Program-made: the position numbers and the translations under genes
Shown: positions 1-11,400 of the stretch, piece by piece
Numbering within the stretch: position 1 is the stretch's first letter
Layout: each line of letters begins with the position of its first letter
Source: Shewanella mangrovisoli
Lineage (GTDB): Bacteria > Pseudomonadota > Gammaproteobacteria > Enterobacterales > Shewanellaceae
NCBI RefSeq assembly: GCF_019457635.1
Contig: NZ_CP080412.1
Location: 930,001-994,000 of the forward strand
DNA: 64,000 bases
Direction of reading: 5' to 3'
Notes under the pieces: model-generated
Database searches by the model: none
What the model was told of the DNA's origin: nothing
Seen by the model: only the letters and a program-made list of their open reading frames with translations

Positions 1-1
1 A

Positions 2-415
<414 letters not shown>

Positions 416-437
416 GCTTGGTTTAACCTTATCAACT

Positions 438-467
438 AAAAAGCCCCGAATCGTTCGGGGCTTTTTA
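438..467 (+). terminator. rho-independent terminator after kdsA
   Basis: A perfect GC-rich stem, AAGCCCCGAA and its complement around a 2-4 base loop, is followed by a T run. It ends the kdsA transcript. Confidence 0.9.
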
Positions 468-578
468 TTGGGTGAAATTTTCTCCATAGCGATATCAATA
501 CCTTGTGTTTATGATGTTGGCTCTAATTAGCGCATAACCCATGTCAGAGTGCGGTCTGGCAGTGACAGGATGGCTCGA

Positions 579-1451
579 ATGTGGATTTTCTTTACCTTAT
601 TAGCCGCGTTTATGCAGGCGTGGCGTAATGCCTTTCAGAGCCAACTGAGTAAAGAGGTTAAGGTGGCGGGCGTCACCTTAGCGCGGTTTATTTGGGCTGG
701 CCCGATTGCGGCCTTGTATCTTGGGCTGTTATATCTTTGGGATAATGTGGGATTACCACGTTTTACGGTGGAGTTTATCGGCTTTATTGTCGGTGCCTCC
801 ATGATGCAGATCCTCGCGACTGGCTTGATGGTTAAATTGTTTCAACAACAAAATTTTGCCATCGGTGCAGGGCTTGCCAAGAGTGAGGCCATTGTCGCCG
901 CGATATTAGGCACCTTCTTTTTTGGCACTCATTTATCGTTACTCGGTTGGATTGGGGTAATTTTAGGTGGCGTTGCCGTGTTTTTACTGAGTGCCAAGCA
1001 AGGGCTTAGGCAGTTGTCCTTAAGCACTGTGCTCCTTGGTATTGCTAGCGGCAGTGCCTTTGCACTGACCTCTCTGTGGGTGAGGGAAGCAAGCCTAAGG
1101 TTAAATGTCGGCTTTCCCCATAACGCCGCTTGGGTATTGCTTTTGGTGATATGTCTACAAACCTTAGTGTTAGTCGGTTATTTAGTCTTGAAGGATAAAG
1201 CCACTCTCAGCGCCTTAATCCAACGTCCTAAGTTAACCTTGCTGACGAGTACCGCCAGCTGCTTTGGCTCCATTGGTTGGTTTAGTGCTATGTCTTTGCA
1301 GGCCGTGCCCTATGTTAAAACCTTAGGCCAAGTGGAAATCTTCTTTATGATGTTGATTTCCGCATTCTGGCTTAAGGAAAAAGTAAAAATAAAAGAGCTG
1401 CTTGGCCTAGTCTTGATCGCGCTCGCGGCAATACTCGTGATGTGGGAGTAA
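579..1451 (+). CDS. DMT/EamA-family membrane transporter
   Basis: Integral inner-membrane protein of about 290 residues with roughly ten hydrophobic segments, typical of the drug/metabolite transporter superfamily with two EamA repeats (residues about 1-140 and 150-290). The substrate cannot be told from sequence. Three in-frame starts exist: GTG at 549, ATG at 570 and ATG at 579. I chose 579 because the protein then begins MWIFFTLLAAFMQAWRNAF, directly with the first membrane segment, and a GACAGGA ribosome site lies about 9 bases upstream. It stands alone between kdsA and an EAL gene. Confidence 0.8.
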   Translation: MWIFFTLLAAFMQAWRNAFQSQLSKEVKVAGVTLARFIWAGPIAALYLGLLYLWDNVGLPRFTVEFIGFIVGASMMQILATGLMVKLFQQQNFAIGAGLAKSEAIVAAILGTFFFGTHLSLLGWIGVILGGVAVFLLSAKQGLRQLSLSTVLLGIASGSAFALTSLWVREASLRLNVGFPHNAAWVLLLVICLQTLVLVGYLVLKDKATLSALIQRPKLTLLTSTASCFGSIGWFSAMSLQAVPYVKTLGQVEIFFMMLISAFWLKEKVKIKELLGLVLIALAAILVMWE

Positions 1452-1624
1452 GGCTGATTATGACTGCGGTTACGACCAAAGAGATTAGTCATAAAGGCTT
1501 ATATTTTTAATTATCAAAAACATAGCTCACAGAAATACCCTATAGTTTATGTCTCATTCTCCTTATCTATGCTAAATATCCTTGATGCAAAAATTAACAA
1601 TTTACTCGAAAGGGATTTGTTACT

Positions 1625-3184
1625 ATGCCAAACCGTTCAAATCTTATCCAAGCGTCGATGCGTAACTTTGCCTCTCTCTTCGAATTACTTTTAAAAAAGT
1701 GGTTGTTCTTACTGCTGTTACCCGTCGTATTCGCTTTTGTTTTTAGCTATTTTATCGCGGCTTATCTGGCACATAACAAGGCGACTGAGATTGGCGAGTT
1801 CAACCTAGAGCGTTTAGAGGCCATCTTAAAGCTGTCGGATCAGATAGGTGAATATGCCATGAACCTAACCGAAGAGGATTGTGGCAAGTTAACTGAATAC
1901 ATGCGTTTTCGGCCTTATTTTCGGGGCGTGTTACTCTTCAATGACAAGTCATTTTACTGCTCCTCGACAACCGGGAACCTCAATTTACCCCTGAATACTC
2001 TATTGCCCGTCGATAGACTCAAAGATGGTTCGCAACATATAGTGCCGGAAACGCCAGCGCGACCGGGCGTGCCAGCCATTATCACCACCTTTAAGAATGA
2101 ACAAACGCAATACGGCGCGGTTGTGATATTCGAAGGTCAATATCTGATTGATAGCTTTATTCAACCCGATGTATTTCCCCGCGCGGTAAAAACCGTTGTC
2201 TTAGGTTTGCATGGTGCGACCTTGCCAGCGGCGCCACAGTTTAGCGGTAATGAAGTGATTACTGTGTTTGCTGGGGATAAATTTGAGGTCCACCAAGATT
2301 TCGTCATCCTGCTGGAGATCTCTAAGGCGCTGTTTTGGCACTTTTATTGGATTGCCTTTGGCCTGTTATTACCACTGATTTTCACCTTGTTCGTTTTATC
2401 TAGCCTACTGTTGTGGAAGCGTAATGGGCGTCATTCGCTAGCCGATGACATAAAAAGTGGTATCGAGAACCAAGAGTTTTTCTTGGTATACCAACCCGTT
2501 GTAAGCAGTGAAGACGGTAAGGCCAAAGGTGTCGAGGCATTGGTGCGCTGGCAGCATCCGCAAATGGGCTTAGTACGACCCGATTTGTTTATTCCCATCG
2601 CCGAAGAAAGCCAATTAATAGTTCCTTTGACCAATTATATTTTTGAGCGCGCCTTGGCGGATTTTAGCCAATTGCAGTTAACCACAGATTTTAGGATTGG
2701 CTTTAACGTGGCGCCCGAGCATTTTATCCAAAGCGATATCGAGGCTAAGTTTCGTTACCTTAGGGATGCGTTTGCCGAAATTGGCGTGCAGCCGTTAATC
2801 GAAATCACCGAGCGGCAACTATTAACGGTGGATATGTGTGAGCGAATCGCGGCGCTGCGTGAGCTGGGCATTCTGGTGGCGATTGATGATTTCGGCACTG
2901 GGCAGACAACCTTGTCGCTGCTGCAAACCTTTACGCTGGATTATCTTAAAATCGATAAATGCTTTATCGATACCATAGGCCAAGATTCGGTGACCTCCCA
3001 TGTGCTGGATACCATCATCGAACTCTGCCATAAGATGAATTATGTGGCCGTGGCCGAAGGCGTGGAGACCCAAGAGCAGGCGGACTATTTAATCAGTCGT
3101 GATGTGCACTTCTTGCAGGGCTATTTATACGCTAAGCCGATGAAATTAAATGAGCTGGAACTGTGGCTTAAAGAGCATAACTAG
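1625..3184 (+). CDS. CSS-motif domain / EAL cyclic-di-GMP phosphodiesterase
   Basis: A 519-residue membrane protein. An N-terminal membrane segment (about residues 25-48) and a second one (about 240-265) bracket a periplasmic domain carrying FYCSSTTGN, the CSS motif that in E. coli PdeB/PdeC-type proteins responds to disulfide state. The C-terminal EAL domain (about 270-515) contains EALVRWQHP, the metal/active-site segments FNVAP, EITER and IDDFGTG, KIDKCFI, and AEGVET, so it should hydrolyse c-di-GMP. The upstream AAGGGATTTGTTACT gives a plausible ribosome site. It is a single-gene unit converging on amtB. Confidence 0.9.
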   Translation: MPNRSNLIQASMRNFASLFELLLKKWLFLLLLPVVFAFVFSYFIAAYLAHNKATEIGEFNLERLEAILKLSDQIGEYAMNLTEEDCGKLTEYMRFRPYFRGVLLFNDKSFYCSSTTGNLNLPLNTLLPVDRLKDGSQHIVPETPARPGVPAIITTFKNEQTQYGAVVIFEGQYLIDSFIQPDVFPRAVKTVVLGLHGATLPAAPQFSGNEVITVFAGDKFEVHQDFVILLEISKALFWHFYWIAFGLLLPLIFTLFVLSSLLLWKRNGRHSLADDIKSGIENQEFFLVYQPVVSSEDGKAKGVEALVRWQHPQMGLVRPDLFIPIAEESQLIVPLTNYIFERALADFSQLQLTTDFRIGFNVAPEHFIQSDIEAKFRYLRDAFAEIGVQPLIEITERQLLTVDMCERIAALRELGILVAIDDFGTGQTTLSLLQTFTLDYLKIDKCFIDTIGQDSVTSHVLDTIIELCHKMNYVAVAEGVETQEQADYLISRDVHFLQGYLYAKPMKLNELELWLKEHN

Positions 3185-3190
3185 TTAATA

Positions 3191-3219
3191 ACCGTCAGGG
3201 CAGACATGCCCTTGACGGT
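3191..3219. terminator. hairpin between convergent EAL gene and amtB
   Basis: An imperfect inverted repeat, ACCGTCA...TGACGGT with GGGCA/TGCCC inside and one bulged base, fills the 54 bp between the two stop codons. The T tract is poor, so terminator strength is uncertain. Confidence 0.5.
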
Positions 3220-3238
3220 CAGTTTTGCGAGGCCAGTA

Positions 3239-5236
<1,998 letters not shown>

Positions 5237-6208
5237 TTATGTTATCGCCGACAGCTGTTTAATGGCTTGGCACATTTGGGCATTGGTGGCTGCACTTAAA
5301 CCGTGCGCGTTGGCGCGGTCGCAAATATAACCACTAATTTGTTCAATCTCGGTTGGCCTATGGTGTGCTACATCTTGGTGCATCGACGAGAAGTTTGCGG
5401 CCGTGAGTTCAATCACCCGGTACACGCGCTCCTCAAGCATTTGTCTATCCAGCTCAATGCCATCGTGGGCGGCCACCTCGACCAGCTCATCTAAGATACT
5501 GGCTATGGTCTGGGTAAATTGTGCTTGAGCCAAGGTGCCATTGGGGCATTGATGCAGGGCGGTAAGGGGATTAATCGCGGCGTTTACCGCAAGCTTTTGC
5601 CAAAGACTCGGGATGATTGCCTCAACCCATTCACTGCTCGGGATAGCGTTGAGCAGGCCATCACGCAGTGATTGCGGTAATGCGGATCCCGTAAAGTGGC
5701 CAAACTGGGTTAAGCCTTGGCCAGTTTGTTTGACTTGCCAGCGGGACTGGCGCAACACGCCTTGGGAGGTAGTACCTAGGCTTAAGCCGCGACCCTGTAA
5801 TTTGGGCGCCAGTACCAAGTGTGGACCCATGCCATTATGCAATAACAAGATATGGCACTGGGGCGAGAGTTTGTCGAGTAAAGGGCTAATAGCATCAACG
5901 ACTTGATAAGCCTTGACGCACACAATTAACAGCCTTATCTGCTGCAAACTTGTGCCGTCTAGACTAAATGTAGGCACTCGGTATGACACTGAGTCGGTAT
6001 TGGCATCCGTTGATGACAGAGGGCAAAACACTAAGTCTTGCCAATTCGTCTCAGTGGTGGATGCAGAGGCCTCACGCGCTATCAAGCCTACGGCTAACCC
6101 CGCCGAATGCAGTTGATGGCAAATCAATTGTCCTACGGCGCCAGCACCTAAAATTGCAATATCGGTGACTTGAGACTCCATAGCCGATGACGCACCTTGG
6201 CCGAACAT
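5237..6208 (-). CDS. panE: 2-dehydropantoate 2-reductase (ketopantoate reductase)
   Basis: A 323-residue NADPH-dependent reductase family member that would convert ketopantoate to pantoate in pantothenate synthesis. The N-terminal Rossmann fold shows IAILGAGAVGQL, then VCVKAYQV and LLLHNGMGP. The C-terminal helical domain shows LWQKLAVNAAINPLTAL, where the lysine and asparagine are the family's substrate-binding residues. The start at 6208 shares a base with the stop of the VanZ-like gene (TAATG) and has AAGGAAG upstream; an alternative ATG lies at 6181 without an obvious ribosome site. Confidence 0.88.
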   Translation of the reverse strand: MFGQGASSAMESQVTDIAILGAGAVGQLICHQLHSAGLAVGLIAREASASTTETNWQDLVFCPLSSTDANTDSVSYRVPTFSLDGTSLQQIRLLIVCVKAYQVVDAISPLLDKLSPQCHILLLHNGMGPHLVLAPKLQGRGLSLGTTSQGVLRQSRWQVKQTGQGLTQFGHFTGSALPQSLRDGLLNAIPSSEWVEAIIPSLWQKLAVNAAINPLTALHQCPNGTLAQAQFTQTIASILDELVEVAAHDGIELDRQMLEERVYRVIELTAANFSSMHQDVAHHRPTEIEQISGYICDRANAHGLSAATNAQMCQAIKQLSAIT

Positions 6209-6570
6209 TATTCTTCCTTGAGTTGGGCGGCGCTAAAGTATTTTCGATAGGCCCAAAGACAGAAGTAAAACAAAGCGATACCAGCAAAGTCCGCTAACAC
6301 GTCGCCCACAGAGGCGCTGCGGTAGGGTAAACGCGATTGCACTAGCTCAATCAAAATCGCGTATGCGGCAAGCACCAGCGAGAGCCAATACCACTTGGGG
6401 CGAAAGGCGAGAAAGGTCAGATAAGAGAGGCAGAAGAAGCTCCCAAGATGGCCTACCTTATCGATATTGGGGATACTTTGCGAATAGGTTGGTCTGGAAA
6501 ACACCAGATAACTGATCACGACAAAGGCTACGGCTAAAGCCAATTTGAATAGGGTGTTTTTAGTTATCAC
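6208..6570 (-). CDS. VanZ-like small membrane protein
   Basis: A 120-residue protein with four predicted membrane helices and the pattern NIDKVGHLGSFFCLSYL, near YWLSLVLAAYAILIELVQSRLPYRSASVGDVLADFAGI, which matches the VanZ-like fold (DKxxH, E-Q, R-x2-D-x2-AN-like positions). Its function is unknown outside teicoplanin-type resistance loci, and nothing here links it to resistance. It is translationally coupled to panE downstream. The start ATG at 6570 directly precedes the first helix. Confidence 0.75.
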   Translation of the reverse strand: MITKNTLFKLALAVAFVVISYLVFSRPTYSQSIPNIDKVGHLGSFFCLSYLTFLAFRPKWYWLSLVLAAYAILIELVQSRLPYRSASVGDVLADFAGIALFYFCLWAYRKYFSAAQLKEE

Positions 6571-6732
6571 AAATACAATTTGATTATCTTAGTGTGACGC
6601 CATAATAGGAAAATGTGCCGCCAAAGTCATCCATAACCCGAGTTTTATCTTGCTGGGGTAAAGTTAACCTTCAACTTGGGGGAGGGAGTCGGTAAACTAT
6701 GGGCATTTACAATCACCTAAGGGGCGGCAACT

Positions 6733-7218
6733 ATGCCTTCATTTGATATTGTGTCTGAAGTGGATGAGGTTGAATTACGTAACGCGGTCGAAAACTCCCG
6801 CCGTGAACTCAGCAGCCGATTCGATTTTCGCGGTAAAGAGGCCAGCATCGAATATAAAGATCATGTGGTGACTCTCACCGCGGAAGATGATTTCCAGTGC
6901 AAGCAGTTGGTCGATATTCTGCGTACCCAATTGAGCAAGCGTAACGTTGAGCCTTCGACTATGGATGTCGACGAAAAGTCGGTTCACAGTGGCAAAACCT
7001 TCTCCCTGAAAGTACGTTTTAAGCAAGGGATCGAGACGGATATCGCCAAGAAAATCGTTAAGATGGTCAAAGATAGCAAGATTAAAGTGCAATCTCAGAT
7101 CCAAGGCGACACAGTGCGTGTAACGGGTAAAGCCCGCGATGATTTACAAGCTGTGATGGCGTTAGTGCGTCAAGCGGATCTGGGTCAGCCTTTCCAGTTC
7201 AATAACTTCCGCGATTAA
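6733..7218 (+). CDS. yajQ: YajQ family nucleotide/cyclic-di-GMP binding protein
   Basis: A 161-residue cytoplasmic protein, full family length, starting [19 protein letters not shown] and ending [10 protein letters not shown], which are near invariant YajQ ends. YajQ folds as two ferredoxin-like domains that bind nucleotides; Xanthomonas homologues bind c-di-GMP and partner with a LysR-type regulator. The start has AGGGGCGG about eight bases upstream. It is a single-gene unit with its own terminator. Confidence 0.93.
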   Translation: MPSFDIVSEVDEVELRNAVENSRRELSSRFDFRGKEASIEYKDHVVTLTAEDDFQCKQLVDILRTQLSKRNVEPSTMDVDEKSVHSGKTFSLKVRFKQGIETDIAKKIVKMVKDSKIKVQSQIQGDTVRVTGKARDDLQAVMALVRQADLGQPFQFNNFRD

Positions 7219-7278
7219 TCGCAAAACCTAGCCAGCATTTGATTCACTTTGAATCGATGTGCTGATAGATATTCAAAG

Positions 7279-7307
7279 GCCCTTCGCTATCAGCGAAGGG
7301 CTTTTTT
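7279..7307. terminator. rho-independent terminator between yajQ and ampG
   Basis: A perfect 10-bp stem, GCCCTTCGCT with AGCGAAGGGC around ATC, is followed by six T on the plus strand. It lies between convergent genes and can serve both. Confidence 0.92.
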
Positions 7308-7312
7308 ATTGC

Positions 7313-8704
7313 TTAGGATTCGGCGTCGTCCTTGCTGCCATGGGGTACGTATTTATTCACTAAATGAATAAGCAGCAACACGGGAAAACCAATCACACTG
7401 GCGGCGACAAAGAAGTTCACATAGCCATAGGCATCAACATAGGCGCCCGAGAAGCCAGCAATAAATTTAGGGAAGAGCAGCATAATCGAGGAGAGCAGCG
7501 CATATTGGGTCGCGCTATAGCCGCTGCTGGTGAGGCTCGAGAGATAAGCGATAAAGGCGGCGGTGGCAATACCGGCACTAAAGTTATCGACCGAGATCGC
7601 AAAGGTTAAAAATTGGACGTTATAACCAATCATCGCCTGCCAGGCAAATAGTAGATTGGTTACGGCGACCAAGAGGGCACCAAGGAATAAAATCTTCATG
7701 GTGCCGAAGCGGGCTAATAGGATACCGCCGAAGGCTGCGCCAACTAAGGTCATGATAAGACCGTAGATCTTACTCAGATAAGCAATTTCTTCTTTGCTAA
7801 ATCCCATGTCCACGTAGAACACGTTGGCCATAATTCCCATCACAATATCCGAAATGCGATAGCAAGAAATCAGCAATAGAATCAAAATGGCGCTGCGACC
7901 ATAGCGTTTAAAAAAGTCGATAAAGGGCAGTATGCTGGCGGTATAAATCCATGAGAGGCTCGCCGCAAGCGGCTTGGGGTAACGCTCGCTCAAGCGTTGT
8001 TTTACCGCTAATTCGGTTTCATCGGCGGCGCGAGTATCGACCTGTGGCTCGCGGCTAAAAAGCGTTGTTAACACCCCGACAAACATCAGTCCAGCCATCA
8101 CCAAATAGGAAGTTTGCCAAGCTAGCAAGTTATATTCGGTATTGCCGGGCTCCACCCAAGCGGCGATGCTCAGTGCACCAGCGGTCGCCACAATCATGGC
8201 GCTGCGATAGCCCACCTGATAGGCGGCGGCAAGCGCGGCCTGCATTTTTTCGGGGGCTGATTCGATACGAAAGGCGTCAATCACAATATCTTGAGTGGCA
8301 GATGCAAAGGCGACCATCAGGGCAAATACGGCCAAGCGCTCGAGATCTTGCAGTGGGTCGCTAAAGGACATGCCCAAAATCGCGCCGACCAACAACAGCT
8401 GGGCGAACAGCATCCAACTGCGTCGCCGGCCTAAAAAGCGCGTCAGTATGGGCAGAGATAATCTGTCCACCAAGGGTGACCAAGCCCATTTGAAGGCATA
8501 AGCCAAGGCTATCCAACTGAAATACCCGATAGAAGTGCGGTCGACTCCCGCTTCCCGTAGCCAAAAAGACAAAGTTGAAAAGACCAACATTAATGGCAGG
8601 CCGGCAGAAAAGCCGAGTAACAGCAGTATCAACACACGCTTATGGTAGTAAACGCTGAAGAATTCTAAGAGGCGTCGATTTAAACCGATTACGAACATAA
8701 GCAT
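7313..8704 (-). CDS. ampG: AmpG-type muropeptide permease
   Basis: A 463-residue major facilitator with about 12-14 membrane helices. KRVLILLLLGFSAGLPLMLVFSTLSFWLREAGVDRTSIGYFSW is the AmpG N terminus, and DAFRIE with TQDIVIDAFR matches the family's second-helix signature. AmpG imports GlcNAc-anhydro-muropeptides for wall recycling, which fits mpl (murein tripeptide recycling) found about 6 kb away. In enterobacteria yajG precedes ampG; here a YajG-like lipoprotein lies nearby on the same strand with two genes between. Confidence 0.9.
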   Translation of the reverse strand: MLMFVIGLNRRLLEFFSVYYHKRVLILLLLGFSAGLPLMLVFSTLSFWLREAGVDRTSIGYFSWIALAYAFKWAWSPLVDRLSLPILTRFLGRRRSWMLFAQLLLVGAILGMSFSDPLQDLERLAVFALMVAFASATQDIVIDAFRIESAPEKMQAALAAAYQVGYRSAMIVATAGALSIAAWVEPGNTEYNLLAWQTSYLVMAGLMFVGVLTTLFSREPQVDTRAADETELAVKQRLSERYPKPLAASLSWIYTASILPFIDFFKRYGRSAILILLLISCYRISDIVMGIMANVFYVDMGFSKEEIAYLSKIYGLIMTLVGAAFGGILLARFGTMKILFLGALLVAVTNLLFAWQAMIGYNVQFLTFAISVDNFSAGIATAAFIAYLSSLTSSGYSATQYALLSSIMLLFPKFIAGFSGAYVDAYGYVNFFVAASVIGFPVLLLIHLVNKYVPHGSKDDAES

Positions 8705-8814
8705 GGGCCGAGGAGTCGAATCCGCCTAGCTTACGGGGAAGATGCGGTGGGATTCAAGGATTAATGCGTATCCTTTTGATGCTCGCTGGGTTTCTGTCCG
8801 AAAGGACTGAAAAT

Positions 8815-8838
8815 AAAAAAGACCCAGCAAGCTGAGTC
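8815..8838 (-). terminator. rho-independent terminator, minus strand
   Basis: Read on the minus strand, GACTCAGC and GCTGGGTC form a stem (one G-T pair) around two bases, then six T follow. It ends the 106-residue ORF that stops at 8856. Confidence 0.85.
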
Positions 8839-8855
8839 TTTAGCGAGTGTATTGC

Positions 8856-9176
8856 TCAAGGTCGAACACCAATGCACCCCGAGGGCATTTGGCCTCCCAA
8901 ACTAAGGAAGTCACAGCACGCATGCAACTGCTGACACAGGTACTGATTGCCACGGATCATCCAGTCTGGCCACTTGTTAAAGCTATGGAGCAAATGCCAA
9001 AACACGGTTTCTGTTTCTGTTTGCGCTTCACTACTTGGAATGAGTAATTGCCATTCCTCGAGTGTGTCCCAAAGATAGAGCTGGACTTCATGGAAATCGA
9101 GCTCGTCACTCAAAAATGCTTTGCCATACATAGCAAGCTGGGGCGCTTTATTATCGATAAATTCTTCAATCGTCAC
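8856..9176 (-). CDS. conserved hypothetical protein, 106 residues
   Basis: A small soluble protein beginning MTIEEFIDNKAPQLAMYGKAF, rich in Trp, Glu and Leu, with a cysteine pair near the end (LHACCDFLSLGG). I recognise no domain. It is supported as a gene by AAGGAGG directly upstream of the start, by its own downstream terminator, and by the absence of a better ORF on either strand. It sits between ampG and a cyclophilin, all on the minus strand. Confidence 0.7.
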   Translation of the reverse strand: MTIEEFIDNKAPQLAMYGKAFLSDELDFHEVQLYLWDTLEEWQLLIPSSEAQTETETVFWHLLHSFNKWPDWMIRGNQYLCQQLHACCDFLSLGGQMPSGCIGVRP

Positions 9177-9244
9177 CCTTGCCTCCTTTCTGTTGCTTTT
9201 TGAGTATAGACAGAGGATTAGGGCTTTTGCTCAAATTTTTTCGA

Positions 9245-9832
9245 TTATTTTTTCGGCAGTAATTTAGCTGTTTTCAATATGATAGGTGTCACGGGCACAT
9301 CGGGCCAATTGAGTTTCGCATTGGTAGTGGTCTCGACCACGGCCATGGCTTCCAGCACTTGTTTGCCCTCAATCACTTCACCAAATACTGCATAACCCCA
9401 ACGACGTTTTGATGGATCCAGCTTAGTGTTATCCGCCACATTGAAGTAAAACTGGCGAGTAGCCGAGTGGGGATCGTTGTCGCGCGCCATCGCAATAGTG
9501 CCCATGCTGTTAGATAGGCCGTTGCCAGACTCGTTAACAATAGGCTTGCCCGCTGGAAGCTCTTCTAATTGTGGGTTTAGCCCGCCGCCTTGAACGACAA
9601 AGTCACTGATAATGCGATGGAAAATCGTGTTGTTGTACTCGCCTTTGACCACATAGGTTAGGAAGTTATCGACGGTAATCGGTGCGCGGGTTCTATCGAG
9701 TTCGACCACAATCTTACCTAGGCTAGTATCAAACTCGACTTGGGGATACAAGGTATCGGGTTGAATGTCGATTGCCGCCCAGCTGCTATAGCTGGCACAG
9801 AGAACTAAGAGTGCAGATATCCAACGAAACAT
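9245..9832 (-). CDS. ppiA: periplasmic peptidyl-prolyl cis-trans isomerase (cyclophilin)
   Basis: A 195-residue cyclophilin with a signal peptide (MFRWISALLVLCASYSSWAA) pointing to periplasmic folding duty. The catalytic core includes YNNTIFHRIISDFVVQGGG (catalytic arginine in FHRII), IAMARDNDPHSATRQFYFNVADN and YAVFGEVIEG. The PpiA/RotA branch fits best by length and leader. It follows the YajG-like gene by 33 bases on the same strand, so the two are probably cotranscribed. Confidence 0.9.
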   Translation of the reverse strand: MFRWISALLVLCASYSSWAAIDIQPDTLYPQVEFDTSLGKIVVELDRTRAPITVDNFLTYVVKGEYNNTIFHRIISDFVVQGGGLNPQLEELPAGKPIVNESGNGLSNSMGTIAMARDNDPHSATRQFYFNVADNTKLDPSKRRWGYAVFGEVIEGKQVLEAMAVVETTTNAKLNWPDVPVTPIILKTAKLLPKK

Positions 9833-9865
9833 TATGATTTCCTTATTAATTACCGATTAGCACTA

Positions 9866-10432
9866 TTATTGTTGCAGGAACTGGTTTAACTCAGGGTCAT
9901 TTAAAATTTCCCCTGTGAGTTGACCGAGTAACTTGTTCATATCCAGCTCAAGAGTGGCAAAGTCTGGCGTTAACGGGCCTTTTAAAGTGCCCTTGGCTTT
10001 ATAGCGTTTGACCAATTCTTGACTGGAATTACGGGCTTGCACGGCAATCAACACACTGTGTTTGGCCTCGTAACCGAAGGTCTTTTTGGTGACATCCATT
10101 TGCAGTTCTTCTAACTGAACTTGCACTGAGTTGGTCGCGCTTGGGTCAATCTGGTAGCCCGCTTGGGTAAAACCGTTACGGAAAACTTCATCGAGCAATA
10201 ATTTAGGTGGCTCACTTGGGCCGACAAGGCGAGTCTTAGTGCCTTCTTCGATAAAACGTGCCACGTACTCAACGTTACGGGTATCAATGGTATCCAATGA
10301 GATCTGTACGGGTCTGTTGGTCTGTTGGCTAATATCGGGAACCTGAGGGCTAAATGCCATATGAGTTGGATTTTGGCTCGCGCAGCCCACGAAGAGCAGG
10401 GGGAAAGTCAGCGTCAATAATAACTTTTTCAT
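9866..10432 (-). CDS. yajG: YajG family lipoprotein
   Basis: A 188-residue lipoprotein: MKKLLLTLTFPLLFVGCASQ carries a lipobox LFVGC with the acylated cysteine near residue 16. The mature part resembles YajG (PVQISLDTIDTRNVEYVARF, then LLLDEVFRNGFTQAGYQI). I start it at 10432 because the ribosome site GAG falls in front of that ATG; the ATG at 10444 would only add MRSP. In E. coli yajG lies in front of ampG, and here it heads the same-strand run that ends with ampG. Its role is unknown, with a probable outer-membrane anchor. Confidence 0.8.
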   Translation of the reverse strand: MKKLLLTLTFPLLFVGCASQNPTHMAFSPQVPDISQQTNRPVQISLDTIDTRNVEYVARFIEEGTKTRLVGPSEPPKLLLDEVFRNGFTQAGYQIDPSATNSVQVQLEELQMDVTKKTFGYEAKHSVLIAVQARNSSQELVKRYKAKGTLKGPLTPDFATLELDMNKLLGQLTGEILNDPELNQFLQQ

Positions 10433-10568
10433 GGGGGATCTCATGCAAGTAAAAAGTGGCTACAGCATACCAGAAATCCCCCCCGTTACCACAATGCACT
10501 CGGGTTCAGTCCTGATACAGGTGCAAAGGTTATGATGTGCCTACATCTGCATACTGAATTTAAACAAT

Positions 10569-11132
10569 ATGAAATACTTAACAATTAATACTTGGTTATT
10601 GTCGTTCGCGCTATTAGCGGGCTCTGTCGTGGGTAAGGCGAATGCCGGCGATTCTCCCCATGTGTTAGGTGGCAGCTTAGGCTACGGCACTCAGGAATTT
10701 GAAACGAAGAGCGGCAAATATGATGCTGGCGATACCTTCACCAGCGACTTGTATTATTGCTATATGCTTAACGACAACTTTGGTGTTGAAGCAGGGTATT
10801 TAACGGGCTCAGGTGGTGTGGCCAGTGCGCTCATTAGTACATTCAGCGAGATAAAAGATTTACGCTTCCAAGGTGTTAGAGCTACCGCCTACGGCGAATA
10901 TGCGCTCTCCCGTGGTAATAGTCTGTACGCCAAACTCGGTGCGGCTTACACCCAAGTGAGTTATGAGATGGATAAGCAAGAGATGGATTCAGACGATGTG
11001 GGCTTTTACGGCGCGGTCGGTTGGCAATATCGTTTTCGCTCGGGCTTTGGGCTAAACCTCGAATACCAATATGTGCCAATGAAAGAGCTCGAGCTACAAG
11101 GGGTAAACTTTGGCATGAGTTATCGTTTCTAA
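10569..11132 (+). CDS. outer membrane beta-barrel protein
   Basis: A 187-residue protein with a signal peptide (MKYLTINTWLLSFALLAGSVVGKANA) and alternating aromatic/hydrophobic strands ending in GMSYRF. The C-terminal phenylalanine is the standard outer membrane assembly signal. It looks like the OmpA/OmpW-like eight-stranded barrel group (outer membrane protein beta-barrel domain), with TAYGEYALSRGNSLYAKLG and WQYRFRSGFGLNLEYQYV as typical strands. Specific function is unknown. It is a single gene followed by short direct repeats and a terminator. Confidence 0.8.
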   Translation: MKYLTINTWLLSFALLAGSVVGKANAGDSPHVLGGSLGYGTQEFETKSGKYDAGDTFTSDLYYCYMLNDNFGVEAGYLTGSGGVASALISTFSEIKDLRFQGVRATAYGEYALSRGNSLYAKLGAAYTQVSYEMDKQEMDSDDVGFYGAVGWQYRFRSGFGLNLEYQYVPMKELELQGVNFGMSYRF

Positions 11133-11136
11133 CGAC

Positions 11137-11174
11137 TTAGGTTTACGGAATTAGGTTTACGGAATCAGGTTTAC
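11137..11174. repeat. 14-bp direct repeat, 2.7 copies
   Basis: TTAGGTTTACGGAA occurs twice in perfect tandem and then as TCAGGTTTAC, immediately behind the barrel gene stop. No function is evident. Confidence 0.85.
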
Positions 11175-11217
11175 TTAGTCATTCACTATCATGTAGCGGA
11201 TAAGTTTGTGTCGATTA

Positions 11218-11237
11218 AGCGCCTTTGGGCGCTTTTT
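11218..11237 (+). terminator. rho-independent terminator after barrel gene
   Basis: AGCGCC and GGCGCT form a 6-bp stem around TTTG, followed by a T run. Confidence 0.85.
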
Positions 11238-11400
11238 TATGATCCACAGGTGGGATTAAACCGAATTCTCGCCGGCAACAAAATCACAACAATTTGAGCT
11301 TGCACTCTTTTAATGCAATGGGCGACAGGTTAGAGTAAAAATTCAACATTAAATAAGAGAGCATAAATGCTCCTTCGACTGCACAAGCAAAGGCGAGTTT

